The notes beneath the pieces were generated by a model. The model ran no database searches, was not told the origin of the DNA, and worked only from the letters and a program-made list of their open reading frames with translations. Shown here in pieces: positions 1 through 11,264 of a DNA stretch of 64,000 nt. How positions within the stretch are numbered: position 1 is the stretch's first letter; each line of letters opens with the position of its first letter. The stretch is from Sepioteuthis lessoniana (lineage: Eukaryota; Mollusca; Cephalopoda; Myopsida; Loliginidae). The stretch covers positions 65,322,158 through 65,386,157 of the forward strand of contig OY757911.1 in NCBI GenBank assembly GCA_963585895.1, read 5' to 3'. The position numbers and the translations under genes are program-made.

Positions 1-230
1 CTCTGTATTTCCCAAAGCTCTTGCGTAACAGGATCCTCACCATCATTATTGTTTAGTGTCATATACAAGACACTCGTTAGCGGCGTCTTACTCCTCGGCA
101 GAGACGCAGTCAGTGTATTCTGCAGGCCCAGCCGACTGGGTCACAGGATACTCGTTGGGAGAGTCTTACCCCTCTGAATAGAAGCTGTCAGTGTATTCTA
201 CAGCCCTAGTCGACTGGGAAAAACCCGTTT
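1..230 (-). mobile_element. Family A repeat, head region (partial, with a duplicated piece)
   Basis: Read on the minus strand this starts with the family A head, a pairing motif built on CAGTCGGCTGGG and CACCGACTGC, followed by the block containing 'ggacactcg', 'tgacactaaacaat' and 'ggtgaggttcc'. The head occurs twice here (about 60-155 and 155-220), so it is a partial tandem duplicate. The same head recurs near 1640, 32960, 34390, 45850, 53605, 55950 and 58840. It has no coding capacity and is cut by the window edge. Confidence 0.75.
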
Positions 231-456
231 AGGGTCATTTTATGACTTGAGCAGAGAGGACTGTGTACATTGCACTTTATATATACATATTTTGAGTAGT
301 TGTTTCATAGTTTTTTGCACACAGTTTCATATCATTTATTCCTAATACAAATGACTTGTTAAATTGTATGATTTCAAGTACTCTAATACACACAATTATT
401 TCTACTTAATGATTATCATTTGTTTACAGAAATTTACATGGTTTCAAGTATATATT
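231..456. other. AT-rich spacer
   Basis: I see no recognisable feature between two family A pieces. An open frame here is short, rich in aromatic residues and has no domain signature. Confidence 0.5.
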
Positions 457-690
457 TATTGGTTGTTTGTTTGGGTTTTATGGCATATCAACCTTTGTAG
501 GTTATTTAATGATAAATCCATGTTAAAACAAATAATCAGTTCTATTTTAAATAATTCAGTTTAGCATGAGCACAAAGTTCAATTGTCAAAAACTTTTCCA
601 TTCCAAGCTATTCAGTTTAGTTAAACAGTTCTAATTCGGCTAATTCAGTTTAGTATAACTATAGATTTTGTTTACTCACAGTTAAATTTT
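457..690 (-). mobile_element. Family A repeat, 3' tail
   Basis: Read on the minus strand this carries the diagnostic family A tail: repeated 'aactgaattg...aaatagaactg' modules, then 'aaatccat', 'acctacaaaggttgatatgccataaaa' in diverged form, and a short (AACA)n terminus. The same tail ends most copies of the family in the window. Confidence 0.7.
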
Positions 691-884
691 TCCCCTTTTA
701 TTTATATTTAGATATCAGATCAAACAAGAGAAAAATGTTCATAGAAAGATTGTTTTTCGCCAATGTTTCAAGGTGTACAGTTGTTGGTATGAAAAACTAG
801 AATTCAAAACTCGGGCTCTTATCGAAGCTTAAACTTCAACGAAGTGCTCTGTCGGTGGGGCTTAGCATATGCTGAGTGTGTCTC

Positions 885-1025
885 TAACAAAGGGGTATTT
901 GATAGTGAGGTTCCAGATCTGCAGCTTTTGGTAGTGTGGAGTACACCTTCAATGACATTACTTCCAGGTCCATTCTGGACTGGAGTGGTAGTACGTGTTA
1001 TGGATCAAATTGATCTGTTTAAAGA
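885..1025 (+). mobile_element. Diverged family A fragment
   Basis: Matches the middle part of family A (ggtgaggttcc, a 'ggagtac' block, 'ccaggtccattctgg', 'tggagtggtag') with many substitutions. It is shorter than other copies and lacks the head motif. The open frame across it is a by-product of the repeat. Confidence 0.5.
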
Positions 1026-1229
1026 TTAATAGTATTCGATAGTGTTATGTAGAAGAATGTACCGATACCGACTCGTGATTCGAACACGGAACTCTTGCCA
1101 ACAAACACAAGTATTGAAATGGATCGTGCTACTGGAGTTCACGTGACTAGAAGTGGCGGATATAAAAATGGGTCAGACAAAGATCTGACGGAAGTAAAAA
1201 GATGCGTTGAAGACAGGGTTTAAATGGTT
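1026..1229. other. Spacer with a tRNA-like B-box remnant
   Basis: On the minus strand 'gtgttcgaatc' near 1074-1084 resembles a polymerase III B box. No matching A box is evident, so this is at most an eroded SINE head. Confidence 0.25.
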
Positions 1230-1645
1230 TTATCTATTTCTATCTAAACGAATAATTCTGTTTACTATTATTCATTTGTTTGCACATAGTTTAATGTTTT
1301 CAAGTATTGCTATGTATCACTAACAATTCAATTAAACATACACTCAGTTAAATGATCAAACAGTTCTATTTCAAGTAATTCAGTTTAGCTTAAGTACACA
1401 GTTTGAATATCAAACAGTTCTATTTTACCCATAGATAAGAACATATCAGGTGCTACCATTCCGGGCCAGAGTGGACCTGGGAGCTATGTCAATGAAGAGG
1501 TACCCTGCATTCCCCAAAGCTCCAGCGTAACTGATGCCATCATATTGTTTAGTGTCATATCTAGGACACTCGTCAGGGAAGCCTGACCCCTCTGCAGAGA
1601 TGCAGTCGGTGTATTCTGCAGCCCCAGCCGACTGGTCCACAAGAC
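1230..1645 (-). mobile_element. Family A repeat, near-complete copy
   Basis: On the minus strand the order is head (CAGTCGGCTGGGG, near 1620-1640), 'ggacactcg' palindromic block, 'ccactctggcccggaatggtag', 'ttaaatagaac' module and several 'aactgaattac' modules. This is the canonical internal order of the family. No open frame is conserved between copies, which argues for a non-coding retroposon or a LINE 3' end rather than a gene. Confidence 0.75.
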
Positions 1646-3011
1646 AAATTCATCTCCATCTGAAAGTCAAAGTAAAACAATTTTTCTCGCATCATTTTTA
1701 CCGCCTTTTATCGTACGAAGCTAATTATAATAAATGTCAAAAAACGTCATCACTGGGTAAATCAATTTTAAACAACTCATATATTACAGATATTGCCTTC
1801 TTTTGTGGAACATATACTTTTACTAATGAAGATATTCTGATAACAATTTGGTTTTCTATTAAAGGAAGGGCGAATAATTGATAAATACAATTATGTTATG
1901 ACATTTTGGAATTATGATTTGTTATTAGTTTTTGCGCAACTTCCTTTCCTTTCACTCAGCCAGAGAATCAAGATTAGCAAGAATCAGCACAGCGATAAAA
2001 TTCATTGTCGCTCTTCGCTAGCGTTTCTCATTTCCAAATGAATAGAAAAATCCTCGACGACATTTGTTACCGAGTTTTCGCGTCTACGTCCCATCGTTTC
2101 TCATTCTTCTTTTATTTCAGCCATTGGCAAAACTTGATAAATATTAACAGGTGTGTATATTGGCAAGCACTTAATTACGATGCCCGGTTTAATATCTGTT
2201 GAAAATCTCGAATTGTCTTAGTCCGCTTTTCATTCAATGAATGGCGTGTCTAATCTCGTGGCAGACTTATGCTTGACTCCCCGGAAAGCAACAATCATTC
2301 AACAAATTTGGTTCGGAAAAAAGACAAATGGATGAAATCTGAAACCGTTGATGGAAAGAAACAATAAAGCAAAGGACAAGACCAAACGACTTTCAGAATG
2401 ACAAATATCCTCATGAGAGTTAAAACTGAAATGAAAGCTTTTCCTAACGACTGATTTTTATCTTATTTAATCAAACCCACACGCCAACATGCGTTCATAA
2501 ATGGCATTTGAATATTTTTATTTTACAAGTACGGTAATGTATTCAAAATGAAGGGAATTGAGTAAAAGAAAAAGTAGAAACATACAAAACATAGATGAAT
2601 AACGATTTGATAAAAAAAAGACAACCCTTGCTTGCGCATACGTACATACATATCATTGCAAAAGATGGTTTTAAATATCAGTTTTTATGGATCTCACTGG
2701 AAAAACTTCAATGTTTATTTATTAAGCCCGTGTTAGTTTGACTAATCAACGAAGCACCTAATGAGGATCGAACTCTATCTTCTTGATCTGTGAATCAAAA
2801 GTTATTATTACGAAATATAATTCGCCTTGGAAAGCTAACTTTATAATCAGAACTGAGCAGATTATTTCAGCGAGATCATCTATCAATCTAACAATAAAAA
2901 TATTATTATATGTTGGAAATATTTATGCTATTAAAATGTATATTCGTTTTGTATGAATATTCACTGTAAAGCTTATTTCATACATGCATACAATGGCTAT
3001 GTACGACTCTA

Positions 3012-3012
<1 letters not shown>
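1646..3012. other. Unique AT-rich sequence, no gene seen
   Basis: Several frames of 60-115 codons cross this stretch but none has a recognisable domain, biased codon use or plausible splice-site pairing. I see no tRNA, repeat or mobile-element signature. Confidence 0.45.
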
Positions 3013-3055
<43 letters not shown>

Positions 3056-3056
3056 T
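3013..3056. repeat. (TTA)n microsatellite at a LINE 3' end
   Basis: Perfect (ATT/TTA)n tract. It lies directly against the 3' end of the minus-strand LINE copy that follows, so on the LINE's own strand it reads as an (AAT)n tail. Confidence 0.9.
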
Positions 3057-3490
3057 TACTCTTTGGAAATTTCATACCAGCTCTAACTGGTGGTATTCCA
3101 CTGGAGTCTGAGTGACTGCAAGTCTCTTCAGTTATCCAGGACTCTCCTTAGTATCATAGCCGATTTTAGTAATGCTATGATTTGGATGGTTTCAATTTTT
3201 CCTCAAATATCCAGTTCATCCCACCTCTTTTCCAGGTTATTAAGGACTGTTCCAAGTACTCCGACAACGATTGGCATAATTCTATTACAATTTTTTAGTT
3301 CTCTAGAAAAGTATTTGTCCAGCTTTTAGACTTCCTTCAATTTCATCCTGTAATCAGTTGGTATGGTAAAATTCACGAGAGGACATGTTCTTTTCTTTTT
3401 GTTAATTACAATTAGTTCTTGTCTGGATAGGGTTAATTATTTTTATCTCAAAGTCCAAGGGAATTTCATGATTTTACTTGCCAGTTTTCA
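3055..3490 (-). mobile_element. R2-type LINE, 3' fragment with endonuclease remnant
   Basis: Read on the minus strand this gives a degraded peptide with the motif pattern of a restriction-like endonuclease, RQELIVINKKKRT then VNFTIPTDYR, followed by a C-terminal segment resembling KYF-REL, IVGVLGTVL and ETI-I. In R2/NeSL-type LINEs the equivalent motif is RRPDL...D; here the catalytic P-D and D positions are changed (Q-E and N). The family assignment is from motif recall. The coding sequence is broken by frameshifts and stops. Confidence 0.65.
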
Positions 3491-5830
3491 CACAAGAATT
3501 AGCAGGTGGGTTTTTTTATTACTGGGGTCTGAGTTACAGAAAGCCTCATCAGGTCTCCAGGACGCTTCTCAATATTCTGTAGTTTAGATGGTCTCGATTT
3601 GTCCTCTGATTTCCAACTCTTCCAACCCCCTTTCCAAGCGTTTGGTGAACCTCCAAAGCGTGCCAATTACAACTGGTATTACCGTCAGCTAATTGATCCA
3701 TAGCTTTCTTAGTCTTCTGGCAAGATCCAACTACTTGTCTCTCTTCCCTTAAGACTTCTCATTCGTAGTAATGTCGAGGTCTTCTTGAGTGAGATTTCTC
3801 CAGGTTTTTGCTTGAAATACCAGTACAATTGTTTTTCTTCCCATTTTTGTTTCTTAGTTATTGTTCTGTTTGTTCTGTGGTCAGTGATGTAATTGACGGC
3901 TGTAATTAGTCCTGCTTCGCTCTTTTTTATGTAGTCTTCGAGTACTCGTAATGATGCTGACACGCAACCTTTAATGCTGGTGAATCCTCTTCTTCCTTCT
4001 TTTCTTGATACATATAGTCTATCTACGTCATCGCTCGGATGTAAAATCTTGTGCATAGCCAGCAACTTTTTGGTTTTTCGGTCCATTTTTTCTTCCCTAG
4101 TTCATTTTAACAATGATCCCGATTATTTTACAAGGGAGACTATCAAGGTGTTTATTCCTTTGAGGAAATATTTGCTGCGGAGTTTTGTTTCGAGAAATTT
4201 TCTCGTTCGTCTTTTCTTATTTTTTTTTCTTTCATCGCTATTTTACTGTGCCCACTTCCAATATTTCAAAGTAGATGTAATTTTACTTTTCTCCAAGGTT
4301 TCTAGTTCTATCTTGATTTGACCAATCTCTTCCTTATGTTATTTGTCCTTTTATCACTTTTCATTATGCGAATGGCATATTTATCCATGCCAAATTCTAT
4401 CCCTATAAACTGTCTGTATATTCTTATTGTTTCTATCAGTATCCAATTCTTTTTCCTTTTTTTGCAAACAGCTTGATGTCGTCAATGTACATTTGGTGAT
4501 CAATATTTTCTTGCGATTTTGCTGATTTGTAGTCCCCACTGTACTTCCTAAGTATAATAGTTTGAAATAAAAATGTTTTTGACAATTAAACTGTGGACTC
4601 ATGCGAAACCGAATTGTTTTAAATAGAACTGATTATTTACATAAAAATGGATTTGGCGTTAAAAAAACCAACAAAGGCATGTGATTGAGTGGAATCATTG
4701 CTATTTTAAATAGTAATCGGGACAACACATCTTCCTCGAAGATACCTCTTTGGATTTTCATCTCTGCTAAAGTTCTCCCTTTGCTGTTACTTCCTCTTTC
4801 CTGTGGCTTCCGTGAATTTTATGAATTTGTTGGATATCTTGTACACTTTCAGACAATCTACTTTCTAGGATTGCTGGACTATATCATAGGCTTTATTGTT
4901 GTCAATCTACGCCACGGCTAAATTTTTCGCCTCGCTTAGCTCTCCTTAATGGTGTGCTGATCGATGTAGAGTAAATCACCCGTTCCTCTTGTTCTCTTGT
5001 GTCATCTTTCTGTTTTTTCGGGAAACAGTCCCTGGTATACTAGCGAGTAATAGATCTGTTCCCTAATCTGTGTGGTTAGGAATTTCCACATCATAGGATG
5101 ACACGTAATAAGTTTATTGTTACAATGGATCGTTCTTTTTTTTGGATTAGGGTAGTCATCCATTCGGATATATTGACTTTTTTTTAGGCAACTACTCAGT
5201 TGAAGAGCTTGACTGTTATGAATGGATGTGAATTTTAAGACCAGAATCCATGTATGCTATCATAGCCTGGCATTTTCTAATTTGGTACTTTTTTGAGTGT
5301 TATTCTGAGCGATTCCAGGTGTATTTCCGTCTCAGGACCTTCTTCGATTCCTTATATTTCTTTTACCATGTTATTTATCCATTCAGCTTTTCTGTTTTGT
5401 TCTTTCTATTCTCAGATTTTAATCCAAAATTGTTTTGCTTCCTTTGCACCTGGTTGTTGGTTTGTCCTCATGCATTCTCGACTTACTTGTTGGTAAAATT
5501 TTCTCTTGTGTTTTTGGAATGTTCTGTGTTGTTTATATTGCTTGACCCTGTCTTGGCACTTTTTTAGAATCCCTTTTCTCGCCAATTTATCTCTTTTAGT
5601 TGTGTGGTCAGACTTGTCTGTTTTGGTTTGGTCTTTTCACCTTATCATATGTTCGCGTGTTTTTCCTTCCTTAGCACTTTCGTTAGTCGCAATTTTTTTA
5701 CCAGTTCTCCTAACCTAATTTCCTATTCAAGATTTGTATTTATGTTTGAGTTGTTTTGGGGAACTCTGCTTTTATCACAAACTAGTTTCGCTCCTGCATG
5801 AATTGACTGGTTAAGTTCAGTGATGTTACC
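3490..5830 (-). pseudogene. R2-type LINE reverse transcriptase, longest decayed copy
   Basis: This is a long but frameshifted reverse transcriptase on the minus strand. In order from its 5' side (high coordinates): 'KAEWIN' near 5.4 kb; RT motif A 'IDNNKAYDIV' near 4.9 kb; 'AEMKIQRGIFEED' near 4.75 kb (usual form IQRGIFQGD); the catalytic box YIDD encoded at 4478-4489 followed by IKLFAK; then 'INTLIVSLVK' and 'MDRKTKKLLAMHKILHPSDDVDRLYVSRK' split across 3.7-4.2 kb. These are typical of LINEs with an R2-like layout. Multiple stops and a nested repeat at 4561-4690 show it is dead. It ends at the C-terminal block near 3.5-3.7 kb. Confidence 0.75.
4561..4690 (+). mobile_element. Family A tail inserted into the LINE
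   Basis: Plus-strand family A tail (aattaaactgtg, gaattgttttaaatagaactg, ataaaaatggatttggcgtt) interrupts the LINE reverse transcriptase between the YIDD box and the IQRGIF motif, which places its insertion after the LINE. No clear target duplication is visible. Confidence 0.6.
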
Positions 5831-6490
5831 AGTTCAATACGTGGTCATAATTTGTTCACCTTGAATTCTGAAAAAAATTACTTTGATTAAAAAAGTCCCT
5901 ATCAATCAAATGATCCTCGTATAATAAAACAGAGTGTCGTTTTTTTTTTTATTGATCATCAATAATTTCTGCTTATGATCAAAGTACAGTATGAACGAAT
6001 TCTGTCGTTGTAGTAGGGCTCAATGAGAATCGAAATAACTACCCAAACAAATTAATCCTCGATACTATATTGCTAAATATCCTTCTCAGTTAGGCACCTG
6101 CTCGGTCTTGTTAAAGAAATAATCTTATAACTGATGACTTGGCAATTATATTCATTCTGGATACCGTATATACTTGTATATATTGGAAAATATTGGCACA
6201 TTCTCCGTAGTACTCGTTGTAATTCCTATTGCTGTTTTGTTATTCTGGTATATGTGTGAATATACATATCCGGTTTCGCTTTTACTGGCAGAAACCTGAG
6301 AAATCGTGGCGTTGTAGGAAGTCGATGTTCACAAATATGACATGACTAAATATATGTCAGGTTCTGGGCTCTGCAAAAACGACATTCAATGTGATAAAGT
6401 TACCTTTTGAAAGGCAGAATGAACGGAGGGAGAAAAATGCTATCATTTTTTTTCACTCTCCACTATTTTTTTACACCTATCTTTTTTCTA
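5831..6490. other. AT-rich spacer
   Basis: It contains a T-run at about 5940 and no recognisable gene or repeat family. Short AT stretches with TATA-like words are expected by chance at this base composition. Confidence 0.4.
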
Positions 6491-6494
6491 GTGG

Positions 6495-6759
6495 CTTTTT
6501 ATCGATGCCAGAAAGACAGTAAGCCTCCCCAGATCTTTAGGACTCGTCAAACAGTGCTGTGGTCTGGATGGTCTCGATTCTTCGATTGATTTCCAATTCT
6601 CCCAATCTCTTTTACAGGCGTTTGGAACCACGGTGACCGACAATAATTAGTATCATCGTCCATTCCATGATCTACAGCCTCAAGTATTTGTTCATTGTTT
6701 TTCTTTTAAATTTTTCTCGGCGATCCGCTGGAACGGCAAAATCTACTAGTTGATAAGTT

Positions 6760-6760
<1 letters not shown>
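6495..6760 (-). mobile_element. R2-type LINE 3' fragment
   Basis: Matches the 3' block of the LINE family (minus strand): the 'ETIQTTALF' type coding segment, a V-G-G-Y type stretch and the end of the endonuclease domain. It is shorter and more diverged than the copy at 3055-3490 and is followed by a trinucleotide tract. Confidence 0.6.
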
Positions 6761-6761
<1 letters not shown>

Positions 6762-6808
<47 letters not shown>

Positions 6809-6818
6809 CATTATTATT
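6762..6818. repeat. (ATT)n microsatellite
   Basis: A nearly perfect (ATT)n run with a single interruption, located at the 3' end of the next minus-strand LINE copy. Confidence 0.9.
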
Positions 6819-6819
6819 T

Positions 6820-7334
6820 ACTCCTTGAGAGTTTTTCACATCAGCGTTAGCTGATGGTCTTTCACTGAAGTTTGAGAGACAGCAAGTCTCTTCAAGTCTC
6901 CAGGACTCTTCTCAGTATTCTAGCTGATCTCAGTAATGTTGTAGTTAGGATGGTCTCCACTCGTCCTCTTATTTCCAAGTCCTTCAGTCCCTTTTTGTAC
7001 ATCACTTTCATGTTTCACAGTTTTTTCAATTCCCTAGCAAGGTCGAGGTATTTGCCCTTCCTTTCATTTTCTTTCAATTTTACTCTATGGTCAGCCGCGA
7101 CAGCAACATCCCCAATTTTGCAAGTTCTCTTTTTTTTCGATTATTATAAGGACTGGTCTTCTGGCTGCGATTAGGTAATCTGTTTGTATCTCAAAATCAC
7201 ACATGAATTCCTGAGTCTCATTCTCCAGGACAGATGCTGGGTTGTGCAAATACCATTTATTCGTATTGTCAAATTTAAATTTCTTGCACAATTCCCAGTG
7301 GATCACCTTGCCCATCTAATCTTGTATAGTCTTA

Positions 7335-7335
<1 letters not shown>
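6820..7335 (-). pseudogene. R2-type LINE C-terminal fragment (endonuclease region)
   Basis: On the minus strand an open stretch at 7091-7315 reads HWELCKKFKFDNTNKWY, then VLENETQEF, then DFEIQTDYLIAARRP. This is the segment that follows the zinc knuckle and leads into the restriction-like endonuclease of R2-type LINEs. The aspartate expected after ARRP is a valine, so the nuclease site is lost. The remaining 3' part (6820-7090) carries the usual C-terminal block in broken frames. The copy is truncated at its 5' side near 7330. Confidence 0.75.

Positions 7336-7370
<35 letters not shown>
7336..7370. repeat. (TTA)n microsatellite
   Basis: Pure (ATT)n tract separating two LINE copies. On the LINE strand it is the 3' tail of the copy at 7370-8430. 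Confidence 0.9.
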
Positions 7371-7372
<2 letters not shown>

Positions 7373-8430
7373 CTTGCGAATTGTTCACACCAGCGCTTAC
7401 AGAAATCTACACTGGTCTCCAGGACTTTCCCCATTATTCTGGACAATATCAACAATGCTGTTGTCTGGATGGTCTCAATTCTTCTCCCGATTTCTAATTC
7501 TTCCCGACTCCATTTTAATTCTTTTGGGGACCGTTTCAAGCGTATCACCTACAACCGGTGTCTATGTCGCCCTCGTGTTCCACAGCATTTTTTAGTTCTC
7601 AGGTCAAGTTTAAGTGTTTGTTTATCTTTTCATTTTCTTTTTTTTTCATTCTTTAGTCAGCTGTCCACAAGACAGCCATTTTTTTCTTTGTTAAACATTA
7701 CTAGGTCAAGTCTTTTGAGCGCGATTTGGTGATCAGTTTCCTATATCAAAATCCCAGAGGATTTTATTCGACTCATTTTCAAGGAAAGATTCTTGTTTAT
7801 GTATATAAAATGCAGTAATATGGTCAAAATTAAACTCTCGCATAATTCTCTTGGTCCAATTTTCTCATCCAGCGGTGTTGTGTGTTGTACACATTTTGTA
7901 CTAGTCTGCTGCGTTCCTTTTATATGATTAATCATTTCATGTCTGTCGCCAGATAATTTACACTGACCATTCTGATGCGTATAATCGATTTTTGGTTTGA
8001 CATAATTTATCATTATGACGTTGTTTTATCCCGCTATTGGTAGAGATTTACTTTTTCTCTTGAGATTTCTCTTTCGTAGCCATGTCCATGTTTTCTCATG
8101 TGCCATCTCTTCAGCTTGTCGCTTGAAATACTCATAGTTGTTTTTCTTCTCGTTTTTCTTTCCTATTTTTTTATAATTTTTCGTCTGTAATTATTTTGCC
8201 AATGCTATTATTGGCATCTGTAAGTAGTTTTCTTTTGTCCTCGATGCATCAACGCTATCTTCAGTGCTGGTTAGTCCCTTTCATCCTTCTTTGTTTACGC
8301 GTACTGTCGGTCTATGCCATCTCTCGGATGTAAAGTCTTGTGCATAGCCACCAAGTGTCTTGTCCTCTGCTACATTTGTCTGAATTTCTTTATTGTCCAT
8401 TTTAAGAATGGCCTTGAGAATTCTATAATG
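7370..8430 (-). pseudogene. R2-type LINE C-terminal half, decayed
   Basis: Minus-strand translation in shifting frames gives, 5' to 3': a segment with 'LHPRDG', a basic linker, then 'NWTKRIMREFNF', 'ESFLENESNKILWDF' and a short ETIQTTALLILSRI segment at 7303-7548. These match the order seen at 3055-4090 and 6820-7335. The number of frameshifts and stops excludes function. The copy runs from before the zinc-knuckle region to the 3' tail. Confidence 0.7.
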
Positions 8431-8435
8431 TAAAC

Positions 8436-8736
8436 TGTGGCAGTTGTTACGCCGCCATCTGCTCAGTGGGCTTGCAGTGTGCTGTTCGTTCCCGCCAAGT
8501 CAACCAGTTAACGCAGGGCACAGACGTTGGCTGTAGTCTGTCGAACGCTATTTAGTGTTACAGATATCACCAACTCCCAAGCGGAACCACATTTTAAAGC
8601 CACTAGGCGAGTTATAGGGGAATTATTAAAAGTCAACACAGCTAACTGGTTAGCTTTCCCCCTCAAATACAAGGTCTTCGACAAATACAATTCCTCCACA
8701 ATAAAAAAGGACTCTGAACTGCTGTGTTTGAGTTAA
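8436..8736 (+). mobile_element. Possible solo LTR
   Basis: A GC-richer block starts TGTGG and ends TTAACA (TG...CA ends) and has AATAAA at 8700-8705. These are loose LTR criteria. I find no target-site duplication, no primer-binding site and no second copy in the window, so it could equally be unique sequence. Confidence 0.25.
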
Positions 8737-9825
8737 CAAGATTAATACCAATATTCTTTTATTGAATAAAAGAAAGAAACAAAAACAAAAAACAATTCGA
8801 GTAAAAAGTTAGGAGCGAGAAAATCTTTCTGTATCTCGGAGGAGTCTCCACTAAAATATCCGTATCCGGGACTAAGCCCCCATAAAATATCTTTATCCCC
8901 GGATGAGCCAGCCATAAAATATCTGTTAATGGCGGAAGGTAAGAATGTAGTTCGTCAGTGATAGACACGTTCCGCTTTCCATCAGGCTTCGGGGTTTAAG
9001 GGTAGAGCTTGTGCTCTAAATCTCAAGTTTATCATTGGGGAAATATTCCCCCTTCTTTCTCCTCTATTTCATAAGAGGCATTCCTTCCTCCCGTAATTTG
9101 TCACTCATTCACGTCAGCATATATGCAGCAAGGTATATTTAAAAATACTTAAATTGTATGTTCACTCACTTTAGATTCTGTGGAATTTATTCTCTTTTTC
9201 CTCCCGTTATTGGGCTTTCGTAACACGTTGGTAGAATGATACATGTCTGATTTTAGATAAGACCAAGTTTAATAATTGTCTCTTTCCTCGTGGACAAGTC
9301 TTTTTTGGGTATTCGTTTAACGAGGCTCACCATACCTCAGAGTGCTGGTCCAGTCAAAAGAGAAGCTCTTTCTTTTCTCACAGGGTTCCCAGCGCTGCAT
9401 TATTTTGGAATTTGGGTTTCTTTCATATCCCAAATTACGTGTCTTCACTCTCCGACGAAGAAATAGCAACTCATTATGCGTCTTCCCCCTTTGACAACTA
9501 AATGACAACTCCTTAGTTTCCGTAGTTTGAAAATTCACCACATGTTTTTTTGGCGGTTTCTTCCCTGGTTCCAATCATAATTGAAGGTTTGCTTCTCCGC
9601 TGACACTTACATGGCTAATAAAGATTGAAGTTCTCACATCCCCATATCACCTTGTGATGATAGAGAGGGTTGAAGGAGAGACGGCCTTTCCCACTTCCAC
9701 TATTCTGTAATTCTTGCTTACTACTATCGTCCGCTGATGGCCAGAGAATCGCAGCTCCCTCTCCCATAACCCAACGAATGTATTAGGGTGTCATATTTCC
9801 TCGTCACACAGTATTTATCTCTTTG
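8737..9825. other. Unique sequence, no gene assigned
   Basis: Holds a short degenerate repeat of 'ataaaatatc' words (8850-8930) and several open frames under 90 codons. The minus-strand frame at 9317-9574 is basic and rich in Lys and Arg but has no motif I can name. Confidence 0.4.
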
Positions 9826-9829
9826 ATGG

Positions 9830-10640
9830 GATTTCTGATGCACAGGTTGGTTTCGAGAAGTTTTATCGTTCTTCTGAGATACTCTTTTATTATTTTTTTT
9901 ATTTGTCTATATCTGTTCCATTATTTGCAAGCATTTGTAGATTTCCTTCTCAGAAATTGTTCGAATATTTTCTTGATTTATAGTTCTATTCCTTCTGCTG
10001 TTCTCTTTTCCCACTTTTCATTATCAACATGGCTCATTTTTCGATGGCAAATTCTATTGCCATGTCCTAGCTGTATATCTTTATTTTTTAAATGAGTTCT
10101 TTTTCAGTCTTTGCAATATGTTATTTACATAAATAAGGTAATTAATCTTTTAATGTGATTTTGTAAATTTGTACTCCCTTGTATATTTCATGAATACGTA
10201 CTTGAGTGGTGTCATTGCTATAACGACCAGTGAGTCACCCTGGAAGATAAGTCTTTGGATTTTTAACTCAGCTAGGGTCTGATCTCTTGTTATCAATTCT
10301 ATCCTCCAGTTTTCCATGGCATCTATGATGAAGTTTATGATTTTATCGGATATTTTGTACATTTTCAAATTATTATGCAAGTTTGCAGGAGCATATCAAA
10401 GGCCTTCTTGTCGTTAATCTATGCCATGGCTGCCTTTTTTCGCTTCCTTTTGATTTCTTTGAGGATGTGCTGGTTTTATATATAGAAGGTCATTGGTTCA
10501 TCTTGTCCCTCAGAGGCATCCTTTTTGTTCTTCCAGAAATAGTTTGCGGCATACAAGCGAGTAATAGACTTCTTCTCTTACGTGTGCGGTCATGATTTTT
10601 CTTACTCTGGGTCTTCATAATCGTTATTCAGATATTATAG
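9830..10640 (-). pseudogene. R2-type LINE reverse transcriptase fragment
   Basis: On the minus strand the frame at 10150-10380 reads LKMYKISDKIINFI, AMENWRIEL, LAELKIQRLIFQGDSL and VIAMTPLKYV, the stretch between RT motifs A and B of the LINE family. Motif A is visible upstream as 'INDKKAFDM' near 10.4 kb. The downstream part (9830-10150) carries the 'FEKCAM' type segment in broken frames. It covers only the middle of the RT and has no endonuclease, so it is both 5'- and 3'-incomplete. Confidence 0.75.
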
Positions 10641-10798
10641 AATCAAAAATCACTGCTCTATCATTGAACTTTTGTTCATTTGTTCTTATCTAAAACCGTT
10701 CCTTTGCCACTTTTGCGAAAAGAAAATGAAAAAATATTATCATTACTCAGGGAAGTAACTAATGAATTCAACTCAAGTCTCGAGCTTCAGTCAAGTTT

Positions 10799-10799
<1 letters not shown>

Positions 10800-10831
<32 letters not shown>
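10800..10831. repeat. (GA)n microsatellite
   Basis: Perfect (AG)n tract. The open frame running through it encodes a meaningless Arg-Glu repeat. Confidence 0.9.
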
Positions 10832-10834
<3 letters not shown>

Positions 10835-10964
10835 TACCGGTTTTGTATTTACGAATAACTATGGCGGACACGGTACTTCCGTTTTTTTACACGATAATGG
10901 AACAGGAACTTCCGATTTCTTAAAACTCAAGAACCAAATTATCATAATTAATCATTATTTTTAT

Positions 10965-11245
10965 TATTTACTCCTTTGGAATTTTTCACATCAGCGTTAG
11001 CTGATGGTTTTTCATTGGAGTTTAAGTGACAGCAAGTCTCCTCAAGTCTCAAGACTCTTCCCAGTATTCTGGCCGTTCTCAATAATACTGTCGATTGAAT
11101 GGTCTCTACTTGTTCGTCAACTCCCAACTCCTCCAGGTCCTTTAATAATTATTTAGTTACTGTGCCAAAAGCCCCAATCACAATTGGAATGATTATCACC
11201 TTCATGTTCCATAGTTTTTTCAATTCTCTAGCAAGGTCGAGTATT
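10965..11245 (-). mobile_element. R2-type LINE 3' end fragment
   Basis: Same 3' block as at 6820 and 43655: on the minus strand it runs from a 'LARELKKLWNMK' type segment through 'VIIPIVIGAFGTV' to the non-coding end. It is abutted by AT-rich (TTA)-like sequence at 10945-10965. Confidence 0.7.
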
Positions 11246-11264
11246 ATTCTTATTCTTATACTTT

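Noticed and set aside
5250..5801. Overlapping hydrophobic plus-strand frames resembling membrane proteins
   Set aside because: They are antisense shadows of the minus-strand LINE; T-rich antisense of a Lys/Glu/Asn-rich protein gives Phe/Leu/Ser-rich peptides.
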